A stretch of DNA of 64,000 nt, from positions 6,815 to 70,814 of the forward strand of contig MVQY01000037.1 in the NCBI GenBank assembly GCA_002067325.1, given 5' to 3'. A program made the translations under genes and the position numbers. The notes below the pieces were generated by a model. The model did not search any database. It saw only the letters and a list, made by a program, of their open reading frames with translations, and had not been told where the DNA came from. Below, piece after piece: positions 9,739-18,988 of this stretch. How positions within the stretch are numbered: the first letter of the stretch is position 1; every line of letters starts with the position of its first letter. This DNA is from Methanobacterium sp. PtaU1.Bin097 (lineage in GTDB: Archaea; Methanobacteriota; Methanobacteria; Methanobacteriales; Methanobacteriaceae).

Positions 9739-10110
9739 ATGCACGAATTATCCATGGCTGATGCCATAGTGAAGACCGTACTGGATGTTGCAGAGAAAAA
9801 TCAAGCAGAAGAAATACTGGAAGTAACCATCGAGGTAGGCAAACTCACCATGCTCAATCCTGAGCAATTAAGATTCCTTTTAGATGTTTTAAAAGAAAAC
9901 ACGTTACTGGAAGGGGCTGAAATAATAATAGAAGAGATACCAGTGGAAATTAAATGTCTCTCCTGTGGTTATGCTGGATCGACCAATCTTAATGATTCTG
10001 ATCACTATTTGATGATAGTCAAATGTCCGGAGTGTGATGAAAGAAACCTGGAGATAGTTACTGGACAAGAATGTAACGTAAAAAACATCCGTATTGAAAA
10101 GCCTGAATAA
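9739..10110 (+). CDS. hypA: Hydrogenase nickel incorporation protein HypA
   Basis: Ni metallochaperone that works with HypB to load nickel into [NiFe] hydrogenases. It begins MHELSM, with His2 the conserved Ni ligand, and has a zinc ribbon CLSCG...CPEC in the C-terminal half. Length of 123 residues is typical. It is followed 120 bp later by hypB, with degenerate 25-bp tandem AT-rich units between (from 10117). Start ATG follows AAGGTGG. Confidence 0.95.
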   Translation: MHELSMADAIVKTVLDVAEKNQAEEILEVTIEVGKLTMLNPEQLRFLLDVLKENTLLEGAEIIIEEIPVEIKCLSCGYAGSTNLNDSDHYLMIVKCPECDERNLEIVTGQECNVKNIRIEKPE

Positions 10111-10230
10111 AAAATATAAATTCCAAAATTCTAATAATCCAAATATTATAAATTCTGATAGTTCCAATATTGTAAAATTCTAATAAAATTGATTTTAAAA
10201 AATATTACCAAACTTTGGAAGTGAATAGAT

Positions 10231-10890
10231 ATGCATAAAATCGCAGATGTAGAGATACAGCACGACATAATGGTGGCCAATAAAAAGCTCGCCCAGAGAA
10301 ATCAGAGAATCCTAGATAAAGCCAACGTATTTTCAGTGGATGTTTTAGGAGCCATAGGCTCAGGTAAAACATCACTCATCGAACTTTTAATAAAAAAATC
10401 TGATGAAAAGATAGGTGTCATAGCCGGTGACGTCATCAGCAAATTCGACGCCGGCCGGTTCCAGCAATATGACATACCAGTGGTAGGCTTAAACACTGGT
10501 AAAGAATGCCACCTGGACGCCCATCTGGTGGAACACGCCATAGAAGACATGCCTTTGGACGAAATAGACACACTCTATATTGAAAACGTGGGAAACCTCA
10601 TCTGTCCCGTTGACTTCGACTTAGGAAGCCACATGCGCATGGTGGTGATCAGTGTCAGTGAGGGAGACGACACCGTGGAAAAACACCCCCTGATCTTCAA
10701 GGACGCCGACCTGATAGTCATAAACAAGATAGACATCGCAGATGCAGTGGGTGCAGACGCGGAAAAGATGGTAAAAGATGCTAAATACCTAAACCCTGAT
10801 GTTAAAATAATAAAAAGCAGCCTTAAAACAGAAGAAGGATTGAATGAGATCATTAAGGCAATAAAAGATTTCAGAGATAGCATCAACTAG
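10231..10890 (+). CDS. hypB: Hydrogenase maturation GTPase HypB
   Basis: SIMIBI-class GTPase that delivers nickel with HypA. P-loop GAIGSGKTS at residues 40-48, the metal-site region GKECHLDAHLVEHAI, the switch/Walker B segment IENVGNLICPVDFDLG, and NKID for guanine recognition near residue 165. No His-rich N-terminal nickel-storage tail, as usual in archaea. 219 residues. The last codons and stop begin a run of six degenerate 20-24 bp repeats. hypE lies separately at 36.0 kb. Confidence 0.96.
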   Translation: MHKIADVEIQHDIMVANKKLAQRNQRILDKANVFSVDVLGAIGSGKTSLIELLIKKSDEKIGVIAGDVISKFDAGRFQQYDIPVVGLNTGKECHLDAHLVEHAIEDMPLDEIDTLYIENVGNLICPVDFDLGSHMRMVVISVSEGDDTVEKHPLIFKDADLIVINKIDIADAVGADAEKMVKDAKYLNPDVKIIKSSLKTEEGLNEIIKAIKDFRDSIN

Positions 10891-11015
10891 TTTAGATTAA
10901 AATTATCTACTGGGTTTGATTAAAGATCGACTAGATCTTCTAATTAAACATCACTAGATATGTTAAAACATTCAACTACATCTGATTGAAAACATCGCCT
11001 GGATCGAATTAATTT
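10882..11015. repeat. Six degenerate ~22-bp units after hypB
   Basis: Units begin at 10882, 10905, 10926, 10950, 10970 and 10994, each resembling ATCnACTAGATCTGATTAAAAC. The first covers the final codons and TAG stop of hypB. The array fills most of the gap to the next gene. Confidence 0.7.
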
Positions 11016-11041
11016 ACTTAATACAATATATTGGTGATTCA

Positions 11042-12067
11042 TTGAAAGTATGGATAGACATAGTAAACGCGCCGCATGTTTGGTTTTTCAAGAACATAAT
11101 AAAATATCTGGAAGATGAGGGTGAAGAGGTGTTCATCACCGCCCGTAAGTTTGGTGATGTCCATCAGCTTATGGACTTATTTGATCTCCCCTACACTTCG
11201 GTGGGCAGGCACGGTGCCACCCTGGAACAGAAGCTTCTGCGGAGCACAGAAAGGGTTTACAACCTATCGAAGATCATCGAAAAAGAAAAACCAGATGTAG
11301 CGGTGTCTAAACATTCAATTGAACTTCCCAGGGTGTCTTTCGGACTTAAAATACCCAGTGTGTATGTGCTGGATAATGAACATGCCATAGCAGCAAACAG
11401 GCTCACACTACCCCTCTGTAATAAGATTGTAGTACCAAAGGCCATGAGCGTATGGGATGTGCTGAAAATCGGTGCAGATCCCAATGCACTGGTACGTTAC
11501 AATGGAACATCGGAGGTTATACACTTCGTGGATTTCCAGTATAACCCAAACATCTTCGAAGATTTGAATTTGGATTTAAATAAGGATAAGACCATACTGA
11601 TGAGGCCGGAACCCGCCCTGGCATCCTACCTTGACGCTGACTGCCATGAATCTGTCTTGTCTCCAATCGTGGAAAATATTGGGGAATATGCAAATATCCT
11701 GGTCATCCCCCGATTTAAACAACAGCAGGAAATATTCGCTGGCAACGAGAATGTAACCATAATCAAACCACCAGTGGACACATTCAGTCTGATGAAAAGA
11801 TGTGATCTGGTGATTGGTGCGGGAGGTACCATGAACCGGGAGGCAGCCCTTTTAGGAACCCCAGTCATATCCTGTTACCCCGGGAAATTACTCGCCGTGG
11901 ATGGATTCTACATTGAAAAAGATCTTATGAAGAGATCACAGGACATAGGCGAAATAGTTGACCTGGCACTGGAACTCATGATGGAACATAAGGTAAAAAA
12001 ACAGCTTAAAACCGATGATCTTCTCCAGATCATGATAGATAATATATATGGTGCGGTGGAAGGTTAA
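11042..12067 (+). CDS. DUF354 family protein (GT-B-like fold, predicted glycosyltransferase)
   Basis: A 341-residue protein of the archaeal DUF354 family, related in fold to UDP-GlcNAc 2-epimerase/MurG-like GT-B enzymes. It begins KVWIDIVNAPHVWFFKNI and has a C-terminal donor-site-like segment CDLVIGAGGTMNREAALLGTP. The TTG start at 11042 is chosen since GGTGAT precedes it and the KVWIDI strand is at the family N-terminus; no earlier start exists in frame nearby. Function is unproven, probably sugar transfer in envelope or glycan synthesis. Followed by three 22-bp repeats. Confidence 0.8.
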   Translation: MKVWIDIVNAPHVWFFKNIIKYLEDEGEEVFITARKFGDVHQLMDLFDLPYTSVGRHGATLEQKLLRSTERVYNLSKIIEKEKPDVAVSKHSIELPRVSFGLKIPSVYVLDNEHAIAANRLTLPLCNKIVVPKAMSVWDVLKIGADPNALVRYNGTSEVIHFVDFQYNPNIFEDLNLDLNKDKTILMRPEPALASYLDADCHESVLSPIVENIGEYANILVIPRFKQQQEIFAGNENVTIIKPPVDTFSLMKRCDLVIGAGGTMNREAALLGTPVISCYPGKLLAVDGFYIEKDLMKRSQDIGEIVDLALELMMEHKVKKQLKTDDLLQIMIDNIYGAVEG

Positions 12068-12128
12068 TCCTACTTACCTGTAAAGTTAATCCCACCTGAT
12101 TTAAAGTTAATCCTATTTGATTTAAAAA
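12064..12128. repeat. Three ~22-bp units after the DUF354 gene
   Basis: Units at 12064-12085, 12086-12106 and 12107-12128 each begin TTAATCC and end TTAAAG or similar. The first includes the TAA stop. Confidence 0.65.
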
Positions 12129-12168
12129 ATTGTCTAACTCTTATCCATTTAATTTGAAAAAATAAGGA

Positions 12169-12243
<75 letters not shown>

Positions 12244-12265
12244 TATACAAGATTATATACAATTA

Positions 12266-12273
12266 TATTTAAA
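12266..12273 (-). promoter_or_regulatory. Probable TATA box of tRNA-Ala
   Basis: TTTAAATA on the minus strand, centred about 27 bases upstream of the mature tRNA 5' end, the usual position of an archaeal TATA box for a tRNA gene. Confidence 0.55.
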
Positions 12274-12348
12274 TGTAATGCATCGGTTTTAAATGTAACG
12301 TACCTGTAACAATTCTAGATAAAATTGAACCTGAAACCTGGTATAAAC

Positions 12349-12840
12349 ATGAATAAATATAATATCAGAAATGCTGTAGAAGAGGACTTCCTGTCCATTG
12401 CAGAAATTGCGGCATACTGCCCTCCCATGGTTACTGAGAGGAATTCCATCTACCATATCTTTACTAAATTCTTTAGAACCACATCCTTGGTTATTGAACA
12501 TGAAAATAAAAAGATCATAGGCTTTTTACTGGGATTCATATCCCAGGACGATCCTCAGGAAGGATACATACATCTCCTATGTGTAATGCCTCCGTGGAGA
12601 AATAAGGGCCTGGCCAAGGGCCTTGTAGAGGAATTTCTGGATATCTTAAGGAAAGAGGGATGCCAGAGGGTTCATCTTATAACCAGCCCTGGAAATAAGA
12701 AGGCGCTGAGCTTCTATGAGAAAATGGAATTTAAAATCAGTAATGAAGGAGAAGAAATAGTAATAAATGGTGTTAAAACCAGTAAAAATTATAATGGACC
12801 CGGAGAGCATAAATTGATATGTACTAAACTACTAGATTAA
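12349..12840 (+). CDS. GNAT family N-acetyltransferase
   Basis: A 163-residue acetyl-CoA-dependent acyltransferase. The acetyl-CoA loop is seen as PPWRNKGLAKGL followed by a helix and the C-terminal strand/helix SPGNKKALSFYEKMEF, a RimI-like layout. ATG at 12349 is preferred over an in-frame TTG at 12325 because the product aligns from NKYNIRNA; the ribosome-binding site is weak for both. Substrate unknown. Confidence 0.85.
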   Translation: MNKYNIRNAVEEDFLSIAEIAAYCPPMVTERNSIYHIFTKFFRTTSLVIEHENKKIIGFLLGFISQDDPQEGYIHLLCVMPPWRNKGLAKGLVEEFLDILRKEGCQRVHLITSPGNKKALSFYEKMEFKISNEGEEIVINGVKTSKNYNGPGEHKLICTKLLD

Positions 12841-12953
12841 CTGGGGCTTATAGTTATATTTAAGAGGAAAAAAATTAAATAGATAAATTCTAAAATTATA
12901 TTCTTAAAATCTTACATTAAAATTCTTAAAACTTTCAAAATAGGGAGAATTCA

Positions 12954-14036
12954 ATGCCTTTAATCGCTCAAAATCATTTACAACTCATTATAGAATTTGG
13001 ATTGATGCTACTACTGGGTGTCAGTTTCTTAATTAACATAGTACCCTTATCATTAAGTGCAGTGTTGCTGGGTGGCCTGCTTGTCAGCATAGGAATGGTA
13101 GTCCTATTTGGATTCGATGCATTTTCACTATTACTGCCCGGTATCGGTATCCACGAGTTCACCCACCCTTACGGGGCTATCGCCCTGTTTTCAGTTGTCA
13201 CTTCCCTGGCTGCAATTTATATAATGGATGATGTGGGAATAAACACCAGGAGCCTTAAGACATTCTTAATAATGATCATCCTGGCCATCACCTTATTTGG
13301 AGGGATGATGCACCGGGATTTCCTTCTCATGTGGATTGTGGGACTGTTCATAGCATTCTTCGTGCTATCTAAAACCTTCCGACGTAAATCAGTGTTAACC
13401 GTTAAAAGGGTGATCATGGTAGGGGTTGTGGTGCTGGTTGCCTTCGGTTTCATGGAAGTTCTATCCAGATTACTGAGCATGCCCATAATAAGCCCCATCT
13501 CCAGGATAGAGAGAATCCTGGACAACTCACTGCCCAGCATAAAGATGGTAATACAGAACACCTATCTAATAGGACACAACCCCGCCACGTCCTTTTGGGG
13601 GGCTGAATCATCCGGATTTTCCGATGGATACATAACCCTTCCCATAAGTTTAATAACCACCTTCGGATTAGCTTTACCCGTATTTTACGGGGTCCTGACC
13701 AATCAGAAGGATGTGATAGATTATTTCACATCAGGAATTTTTGCCTGGGGCTATGAATTTGGTTATATCATCCTCATCCTGGTTCTACTAGCCGTTCTGG
13801 GTGTAATAATTATAGGGCTTAAAATAATGAAGGTCTACAAGGAGAAAAGGGAAAGAGGAAATAAAACATTACTGGGTAGAGAGGCACTGTTGATTGGTTC
13901 TTTAACCGCCTTTATGGGCCAGGCCTGGGCAGGATTTTTCATAATCAACCGTGATATAAATGGAACGGCACTGGTAACCTTTTTATTCCTGGGTGCTATG
14001 GTACTGGGACATGTGTTGATGGTTAAAAAGAGTTGA
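12954..14036 (+). CDS. Polytopic membrane protein of unknown function
   Basis: A 360-residue protein with about nine hydrophobic segments and a central extracytoplasmic or cytoplasmic loop of roughly 60 residues (near 185-245) containing GHNPATSFWGAESSGFSDG. I do not recognise a named family. It is followed 21 bp later by the DUF1890 and DUF1894 genes on the same strand, so the three are probably one operon; AGGGAG precedes the start. The linkage suggests a methanogen-specific membrane role, but this is inference. Confidence 0.75.
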   Translation: MPLIAQNHLQLIIEFGLMLLLGVSFLINIVPLSLSAVLLGGLLVSIGMVVLFGFDAFSLLLPGIGIHEFTHPYGAIALFSVVTSLAAIYIMDDVGINTRSLKTFLIMIILAITLFGGMMHRDFLLMWIVGLFIAFFVLSKTFRRKSVLTVKRVIMVGVVVLVAFGFMEVLSRLLSMPIISPISRIERILDNSLPSIKMVIQNTYLIGHNPATSFWGAESSGFSDGYITLPISLITTFGLALPVFYGVLTNQKDVIDYFTSGIFAWGYEFGYIILILVLLAVLGVIIIGLKIMKVYKEKRERGNKTLLGREALLIGSLTAFMGQAWAGFFIINRDINGTALVTFLFLGAMVLGHVLMVKKS

Positions 14037-14057
14037 CAGCTCAAGGAGAGTGTTAAA

Positions 14058-14519
14058 TTGAAAAAAGCTTTAGTTTTACTGGGATGCCCGGAGGCCCCAT
14101 CTCAAAACCCCATGGCAGTGTATTCTGTGTATAAACTTACCAGTCTGGGCTACCAGGTTACCGTGGCCAGTACTCCATCGGCTCTGAAGCTTTTAGAGGT
14201 TTCAGATCCCGAGGAATTTTATGTAAAAAATAAAATCGACATAGAAACATGTCTGGAGAATTTAGAGGAAGGATCCTTTGATTTACTGGTAGGATTCGTG
14301 CATAAGGATGCTGCAGTTTCCTATTTCGTAACATTCTACCATATCCTGAACACCAATTCCATTGCAGTGGTCTTTGAAAAGGATCCCGAACTACTGGAAA
14401 ATTACGTAGAATCAATAACAGGAAGTACAAATGCTACCATAGTATCAGCCAGGGCATACCATAACCCCACACCCATAAGAGTTAAATTTGACAGGGCACT
14501 GAAGAAATTGGAGGATTAA
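14058..14519 (+). CDS. DUF1890 family methanogen protein
   Basis: A 153-residue protein beginning KKALVLLGCPEAPSQNP, with an alpha/beta sequence pattern resembling the DUF1890 family, which occurs almost only in methanogens. TTG start with AAGGAGAG 7 nt upstream. The DUF1894 gene begins 3 nt after its stop, so the two are translated together and their products may interact. Function unknown. Confidence 0.78.
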   Translation: MKKALVLLGCPEAPSQNPMAVYSVYKLTSLGYQVTVASTPSALKLLEVSDPEEFYVKNKIDIETCLENLEEGSFDLLVGFVHKDAAVSYFVTFYHILNTNSIAVVFEKDPELLENYVESITGSTNATIVSARAYHNPTPIRVKFDRALKKLED

Positions 14520-14521
14520 CA

Positions 14522-14830
14522 GTGACTTTTTGCTTGGAAACGTACCTGCAGGAATCTGAAAATTACGAAATACTCATCTCTAGAGCGGGGTTTAAAGATT
14601 GTATAGAGGTTATAGAAGACCACGCTCCAGAAACCATCCATGTAAAGCCGGGGGAAAAAATATTGGGTGTAAGAATAATAGGAATTCCCCCTATAACCAT
14701 AGGAATAGATGAAAAAAAGGGTACCATAACCCTGCCTTATACTAAACCGTGTTATGGTACGGCGGTGGTTGAATTACCAGTGGATAAAGAGGAAATAGTT
14801 AATATTAAAGCGTTGGATATTAAAGAGTAA
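14522..14830 (+). CDS. DUF1894 family methanogen protein
   Basis: A 102-residue mostly beta protein (CLETYLQESENYEILIS...GTAVVELPVDKEE) resembling DUF1894, another methanogen-restricted family. GTG start with GGAGG (last codons of the upstream gene) as ribosome-binding site. The tight pairing with DUF1890 recurs in methanogens to my knowledge. Conserved Cys near residues 4 and 25 and in KPCYG. Function unknown. Confidence 0.78.
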   Translation: MTFCLETYLQESENYEILISRAGFKDCIEVIEDHAPETIHVKPGEKILGVRIIGIPPITIGIDEKKGTITLPYTKPCYGTAVVELPVDKEEIVNIKALDIKE

Positions 14831-14992
14831 GAGATTCTTTAAACTAAAATTCCTTTTTTAATTAATTAGTTCAAATTCCCAATTTTTTTTTAATCATAAA
14901 AATTATTTATTCTAAAATCCTAACATATTTTAAACTGAAAATTCAACCAAATTTCTGAATTTAAAAGAACCAATTTAAATCCGGTAATAAAA

Positions 14993-15970
14993 ATGCTGAC
15001 CACTGTAGTAGGAAGTTATCCTGTAGTTATGGGGAAACCCGAATCCTTCATCGAGAAAATCAAGTCGACACTAGGAAGTTACGATCCATACCAGCGTGCT
15101 CTGGATGTGGCAGTCACCGATCAGGTAAATGCTGGGGTAGACCTCATATCCGATGGACAGGTGAGGGAAGGCATGCTGCAGATATTCGCCAGTCACATTC
15201 CAGGAATGTCTGTGGATGATAATAAACCGGTTATTGAGGGAAAGATTAATCCAGCACCCTATTCCATTGGAACATCGGATATTAAATCAGCCCTGAACAC
15301 TGCCAAGAAGATCAACCCTGATTTTGGAAAGAATTTAGATCTATTCCATGGTAAGAATTTTAATGAAGGTTTTAAAGGGATCAAAGGGATTATAACCGGA
15401 CCAACCACCTTAGCACTTTCCAGCCTCATTGAAGGGTTCTACAGTAAAGATAAGAGGGAAGAGATAGTTGTTGATCTCGCCTGGGCCCTGAAGAAGGAAG
15501 CAGGATTTCTTCAGGATGCCGGGGCAGCCACCATCCAGATAGATGAACCGTATCTCTCCACTGGCATTGCAGATTTAAAGACGGCCCGAAAGGCGGTGGA
15601 TATTATAACCCAAAATTTATCGATCCCAGTGACTATGCATGTTTGTGGGGAGTTGGTTGATGTTTGGGATGAACTTTTAAGGTTTAAAGTTGATATCCTT
15701 GATGGTGAATTCGCAGGCCAGCCGAAAAACCTGCAAATACTCGAGGATACCAGTTTAAGGGGTAAAAAGCTGGGACTGGGCTGCGTGAACAACAAAACCG
15801 ATGAAATCGAAAGCAAAGAGCAAGTTGCAGAAGTAATAAAGAAGGGTATAGAAAACCTTGGAAAAGAGAATATAATAGCTGACCCAGACTGTGGAATGCG
15901 TCTACGCTCGCGGGAAGCGGCTTATTCGAAACTAAAAGTTATGGTGGAGACGGTGAAATGGCTCTCTTAA
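14993..15970 (+). CDS. metE: Core-type methionine synthase (methylcobamide:homocysteine methyltransferase)
   Basis: Archaeal MetE lacking the N-terminal half of the bacterial enzyme; it transfers a methyl group to homocysteine, in methanogens from a methylcobamide protein or methylcobalamin. 325 residues. Zinc and homocysteine site residues are visible: HVCGEL (His and Cys near 216-218) and DPDCGMRLRS (Cys near 302), with substrate region ATIQIDEPYL. The reading frame overlaps thyA by 13 nt, so the two are translationally coupled; both affect the one-carbon pool. Confidence 0.92.
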   Translation: MLTTVVGSYPVVMGKPESFIEKIKSTLGSYDPYQRALDVAVTDQVNAGVDLISDGQVREGMLQIFASHIPGMSVDDNKPVIEGKINPAPYSIGTSDIKSALNTAKKINPDFGKNLDLFHGKNFNEGFKGIKGIITGPTTLALSSLIEGFYSKDKREEIVVDLAWALKKEAGFLQDAGAATIQIDEPYLSTGIADLKTARKAVDIITQNLSIPVTMHVCGELVDVWDELLRFKVDILDGEFAGQPKNLQILEDTSLRGKKLGLGCVNNKTDEIESKEQVAEVIKKGIENLGKENIIADPDCGMRLRSREAAYSKLKVMVETVKWLS

Positions 15971-16620
15971 TTGAAGCAGATGAAATAGCAGACGGATGGG
16001 AAGAACTGGTTAGAAAGATAATGAAGGAAGGAAAGGAGATAGAGGATGAAAGGGGTTCTTTAACCAAGGAACTCCTGAATATATTGGTCCATGTTAAAAA
16101 GCCCCTGGGTAAAAATGCGGACTATTATCTGAGTAATATAGCGAGGCTAAAGAATATCCGGATACCAAAGGGATACTTCTGGAGTGGGGAGAAACTGGAG
16201 ATTTATTCCCAGCAGTTTTTAAGCAAAGATAGGCAGGGATTTGTCTACACCTATGGTAATAGACTCCGGGAACATTTCCAGGGAGTTGACCAGATACAGG
16301 AAGCTATAAACAGGCTTAGAAACTGTGAGGAATCCCGCCGGGCAATTTCAGTAACCTGGGATCCGGTGATGGACACAGAGAATGATGAGGTACCCTGTAT
16401 GATGCTGGTCGACCTGAAGATCCGTGATGGTAAACTCAACGTCACCGGTCTCTGGCGTTCACATGACATCTATGGGGCCTGGTTCCCCAACGCCGTTGGC
16501 CTTGCCAATTTAGCCCAGTACGCTGCAGGAGAACTGGGCGTGCAGGTGGGAACCCTTACCATACACTCCATCAGCGCCCACATCTATGAAGTTAACTTCG
16601 ATGAGGCAAACAGGTTTTAA
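15958..16620 (+). CDS. thyA: Archaeal-type thymidylate synthase
   Basis: Makes dTMP from dUMP, with a methylene-tetrahydropterin donor inferred for methanogens. At 220 residues it is the short archaeal ThyA form. The nucleophile is Cys147 in EVPCMMLVDL, followed by nucleotide-binding WRSHDIYGAWFPNAVGL and SISAHIYE. ATG at 15958 has GGTGA 2-3 nt before it and lies inside the metE 3' end. Confidence 0.92.
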   Translation: MALLIEADEIADGWEELVRKIMKEGKEIEDERGSLTKELLNILVHVKKPLGKNADYYLSNIARLKNIRIPKGYFWSGEKLEIYSQQFLSKDRQGFVYTYGNRLREHFQGVDQIQEAINRLRNCEESRRAISVTWDPVMDTENDEVPCMMLVDLKIRDGKLNVTGLWRSHDIYGAWFPNAVGLANLAQYAAGELGVQVGTLTIHSISAHIYEVNFDEANRF

Positions 16621-16807
16621 TTTTCTATTTTAAGCCAATTTTAAGGTAAAGCAGGGTTTGATTTTTTATTTTTTATCCTTAAAAATTAAATAAAAAAACT
16701 TAAAACCAGTGGAGATTTAAAAAGAGAAATGGAAAATGAATTTTTAAATTCAAAGATGAAATGATTTCAAAAGATGAAATATAATTTTAGATTTATGAGG
16801 TGTAAGA

Positions 16808-17770
16808 ATGGTAAGTGTCAATGTGGAAGCGAAAAAAACCGTGGATTTAATGATTAAAAAGGCAGACGAACTCAACATAGCTGTGGATGTCTTAAGCAAC
16901 GGATCAACCGTGATAGATGCGGGTGTAAACGTATCAGGAAGCTTTAAAGCAGGGGAACTTTACACCAAGGTATGTTTAGGTGGGCTGGCCGATGTGGGAA
17001 TCTCCATCCCTGGAGACCTATCAGAGAAATTCGCCCTGCCATCGGTGAAGATCAAAACAGACTTCCCATCCATATCCACCCTGGGTTCCCAGAAAGCAGG
17101 ATGGTCAGTAAGTGTGGGAGACTTCTTTGCACTGGGAAGTGGACCAGCACGTGCCCTGGCACTTAAACCCGCAGAAACCTATGAAGAGATAGGATACAAG
17201 GACGATGCAGACATAGCCATACTGACCCTGGAAGCAGACCAGCTACCCGGAACCGATGTAACAGAAGCCATAGCTAAAGACAGCGGAGTGTCACCAGAAA
17301 ACGTCTATGTACTGGCAGCACCTACATCATCCCTGGTAGGCTCTATACAGATATCCGGAAGGGTAGTGGAAAATGGAACCTATAAGATGCTGGAATTCCT
17401 CCACTTCGATGTGAATAAGGTAAAACACGCAGCCGGAATAGCACCCATCGCACCAGTAGACCCAGACGGACTTAAAGCCATGGGAAAAACCAACGACGCA
17501 GTACTATTCGGTGGAAGAACCTACTACTATGTGGAATCTGAGGAAGGAGACGACATAAAATCGGTGGCTGAAAAGCTGCCATCATCAGCCTCTGATGGCT
17601 ATGGCAAACCATTCTTCGACGTCTTCAAGGAAGCAGAGTTCGATTTCTACAAGATAGACAAAGGCATGTTCGCCCCTGCTGAAGTGGTGATAAACGACTT
17701 ACGCACTGGGGAAATATTCAAAGCAGGATACGTAAACAGCGAACTCCTCCAGAAGTCCTTTGGATTATAA
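16808..17770 (+). CDS. mch: Methenyl-tetrahydromethanopterin cyclohydrolase
   Basis: Core methanogenesis enzyme that interconverts N5-formyl-H4MPT and methenyl-H4MPT in the cytoplasm. 320 residues, full length; typical segments include GGLADVGISIPGD, FFALGSGPARALA and HFDVNKVKHAAGIAPIAPVDPDGLKAMG. Start ATG follows GAGGTGT. Monocistronic, with a 187-bp AT-rich upstream region and ribC 77 bp downstream. Confidence 0.97.
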   Translation: MVSVNVEAKKTVDLMIKKADELNIAVDVLSNGSTVIDAGVNVSGSFKAGELYTKVCLGGLADVGISIPGDLSEKFALPSVKIKTDFPSISTLGSQKAGWSVSVGDFFALGSGPARALALKPAETYEEIGYKDDADIAILTLEADQLPGTDVTEAIAKDSGVSPENVYVLAAPTSSLVGSIQISGRVVENGTYKMLEFLHFDVNKVKHAAGIAPIAPVDPDGLKAMGKTNDAVLFGGRTYYYVESEEGDDIKSVAEKLPSSASDGYGKPFFDVFKEAEFDFYKIDKGMFAPAEVVINDLRTGEIFKAGYVNSELLQKSFGL

Positions 17771-17844
17771 AACCCTTAGAACCACTTGAATTATTTAATA
17801 AATTTTTAATTTTTTTCCTTGATTTTAATGTAATTTGGGGATAG

Positions 17845-18306
<462 letters not shown>

Positions 18307-18397
18307 ATAAATTATTTTTTCTATTTTTAAGTTTAAGATAGATTAATTACCGCCTATCTACATAATATAACAGTGAGGATAATAAAGGGGTGATATC

Positions 18398-18718
18398 ATG
18401 AAGGAAGAGGTATTTTACAGCACAGGAATGAAGAAGATTAAAGAGGACTACCCGGATCTTTACCAGGCAAGTGTGGATTTAAACGAAGCAGCTTACACTG
18501 GAAAGGTCCTTGACTATAAAACTCAGAAGCTGATAGCCCTGGGTATAACCGCAGCGAATTCTGATGATAGGGCTACTAAAAAACAGATACTCAGTAACAT
18601 GCAGGAATTCGGAGCGACCAAAGACGAAATAATGGATGTCCTGAGGGTGGTCCTGCTGATTGCAGGTAAACCAGCCTTTATGAAGGCGGTTAATATCCTG
18701 TATAAAATTGAAAAATAG
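18398..18718 (+). CDS. Carboxymuconolactone-decarboxylase-fold protein lacking Cys
   Basis: A 106-residue all-helical protein of the CMD/AhpD fold (QKLIALGITAANS...LRVVLLIAGKPAFMKAVNIL). It contains no cysteine at all, so it cannot have the CxxC redox centre of AhpD. ATG follows GGGGTGAT. A possible partner role or non-redox activity is open. A second CMD protein, with one Cys, is at 46.6 kb. Confidence 0.78.
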   Translation: MKEEVFYSTGMKKIKEDYPDLYQASVDLNEAAYTGKVLDYKTQKLIALGITAANSDDRATKKQILSNMQEFGATKDEIMDVLRVVLLIAGKPAFMKAVNILYKIEK

Positions 18719-18988
18719 TTTTTAACTTTTTTTAAGTCTTTCTTTTTTTTTAGAAGTATTCTTTTTTTTAAAAAATTTTTTTTTAGATCAGGCAATTTTT
18801 GATTGGGGCCCATATATTTTATCTGGTACTCTATTATATTATATTTAAATCCATTATCTAAAACCTAGTATATTTACCTGAAATTCTCCACGGCAGCGAA
18901 AATGGGAGGATATTAATTTTTTAATGTGGTAATAAACTAAAGGGACAGTTTCAAATTGGATAATAAACTAAGGGGACAGTGAAATACA
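18719..18988. other. AT-rich gap before the MATE gene
   Basis: Starts with several T-runs of 7-9 bases (18727-18784), likely the termination zone of the upstream gene, then ordinary AT-rich sequence and two direct repeats near the MATE start. No frame with a ribosome-binding site was found. Confidence 0.45.
18930..18980 (+). promoter_or_regulatory. Two direct 20-bp repeats upstream of the MATE transporter
   Basis: TAATAAACTAAAGGGACAGT at 18930-18949 and the same with one change at 18961-18980, period 31 bp, ending 8 nt before the GTG start. The near-perfect copies just ahead of a drug-efflux gene suggest a repressor site, or else a duplication of the gene 5' end including its ribosome-binding site. 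Confidence 0.5.
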
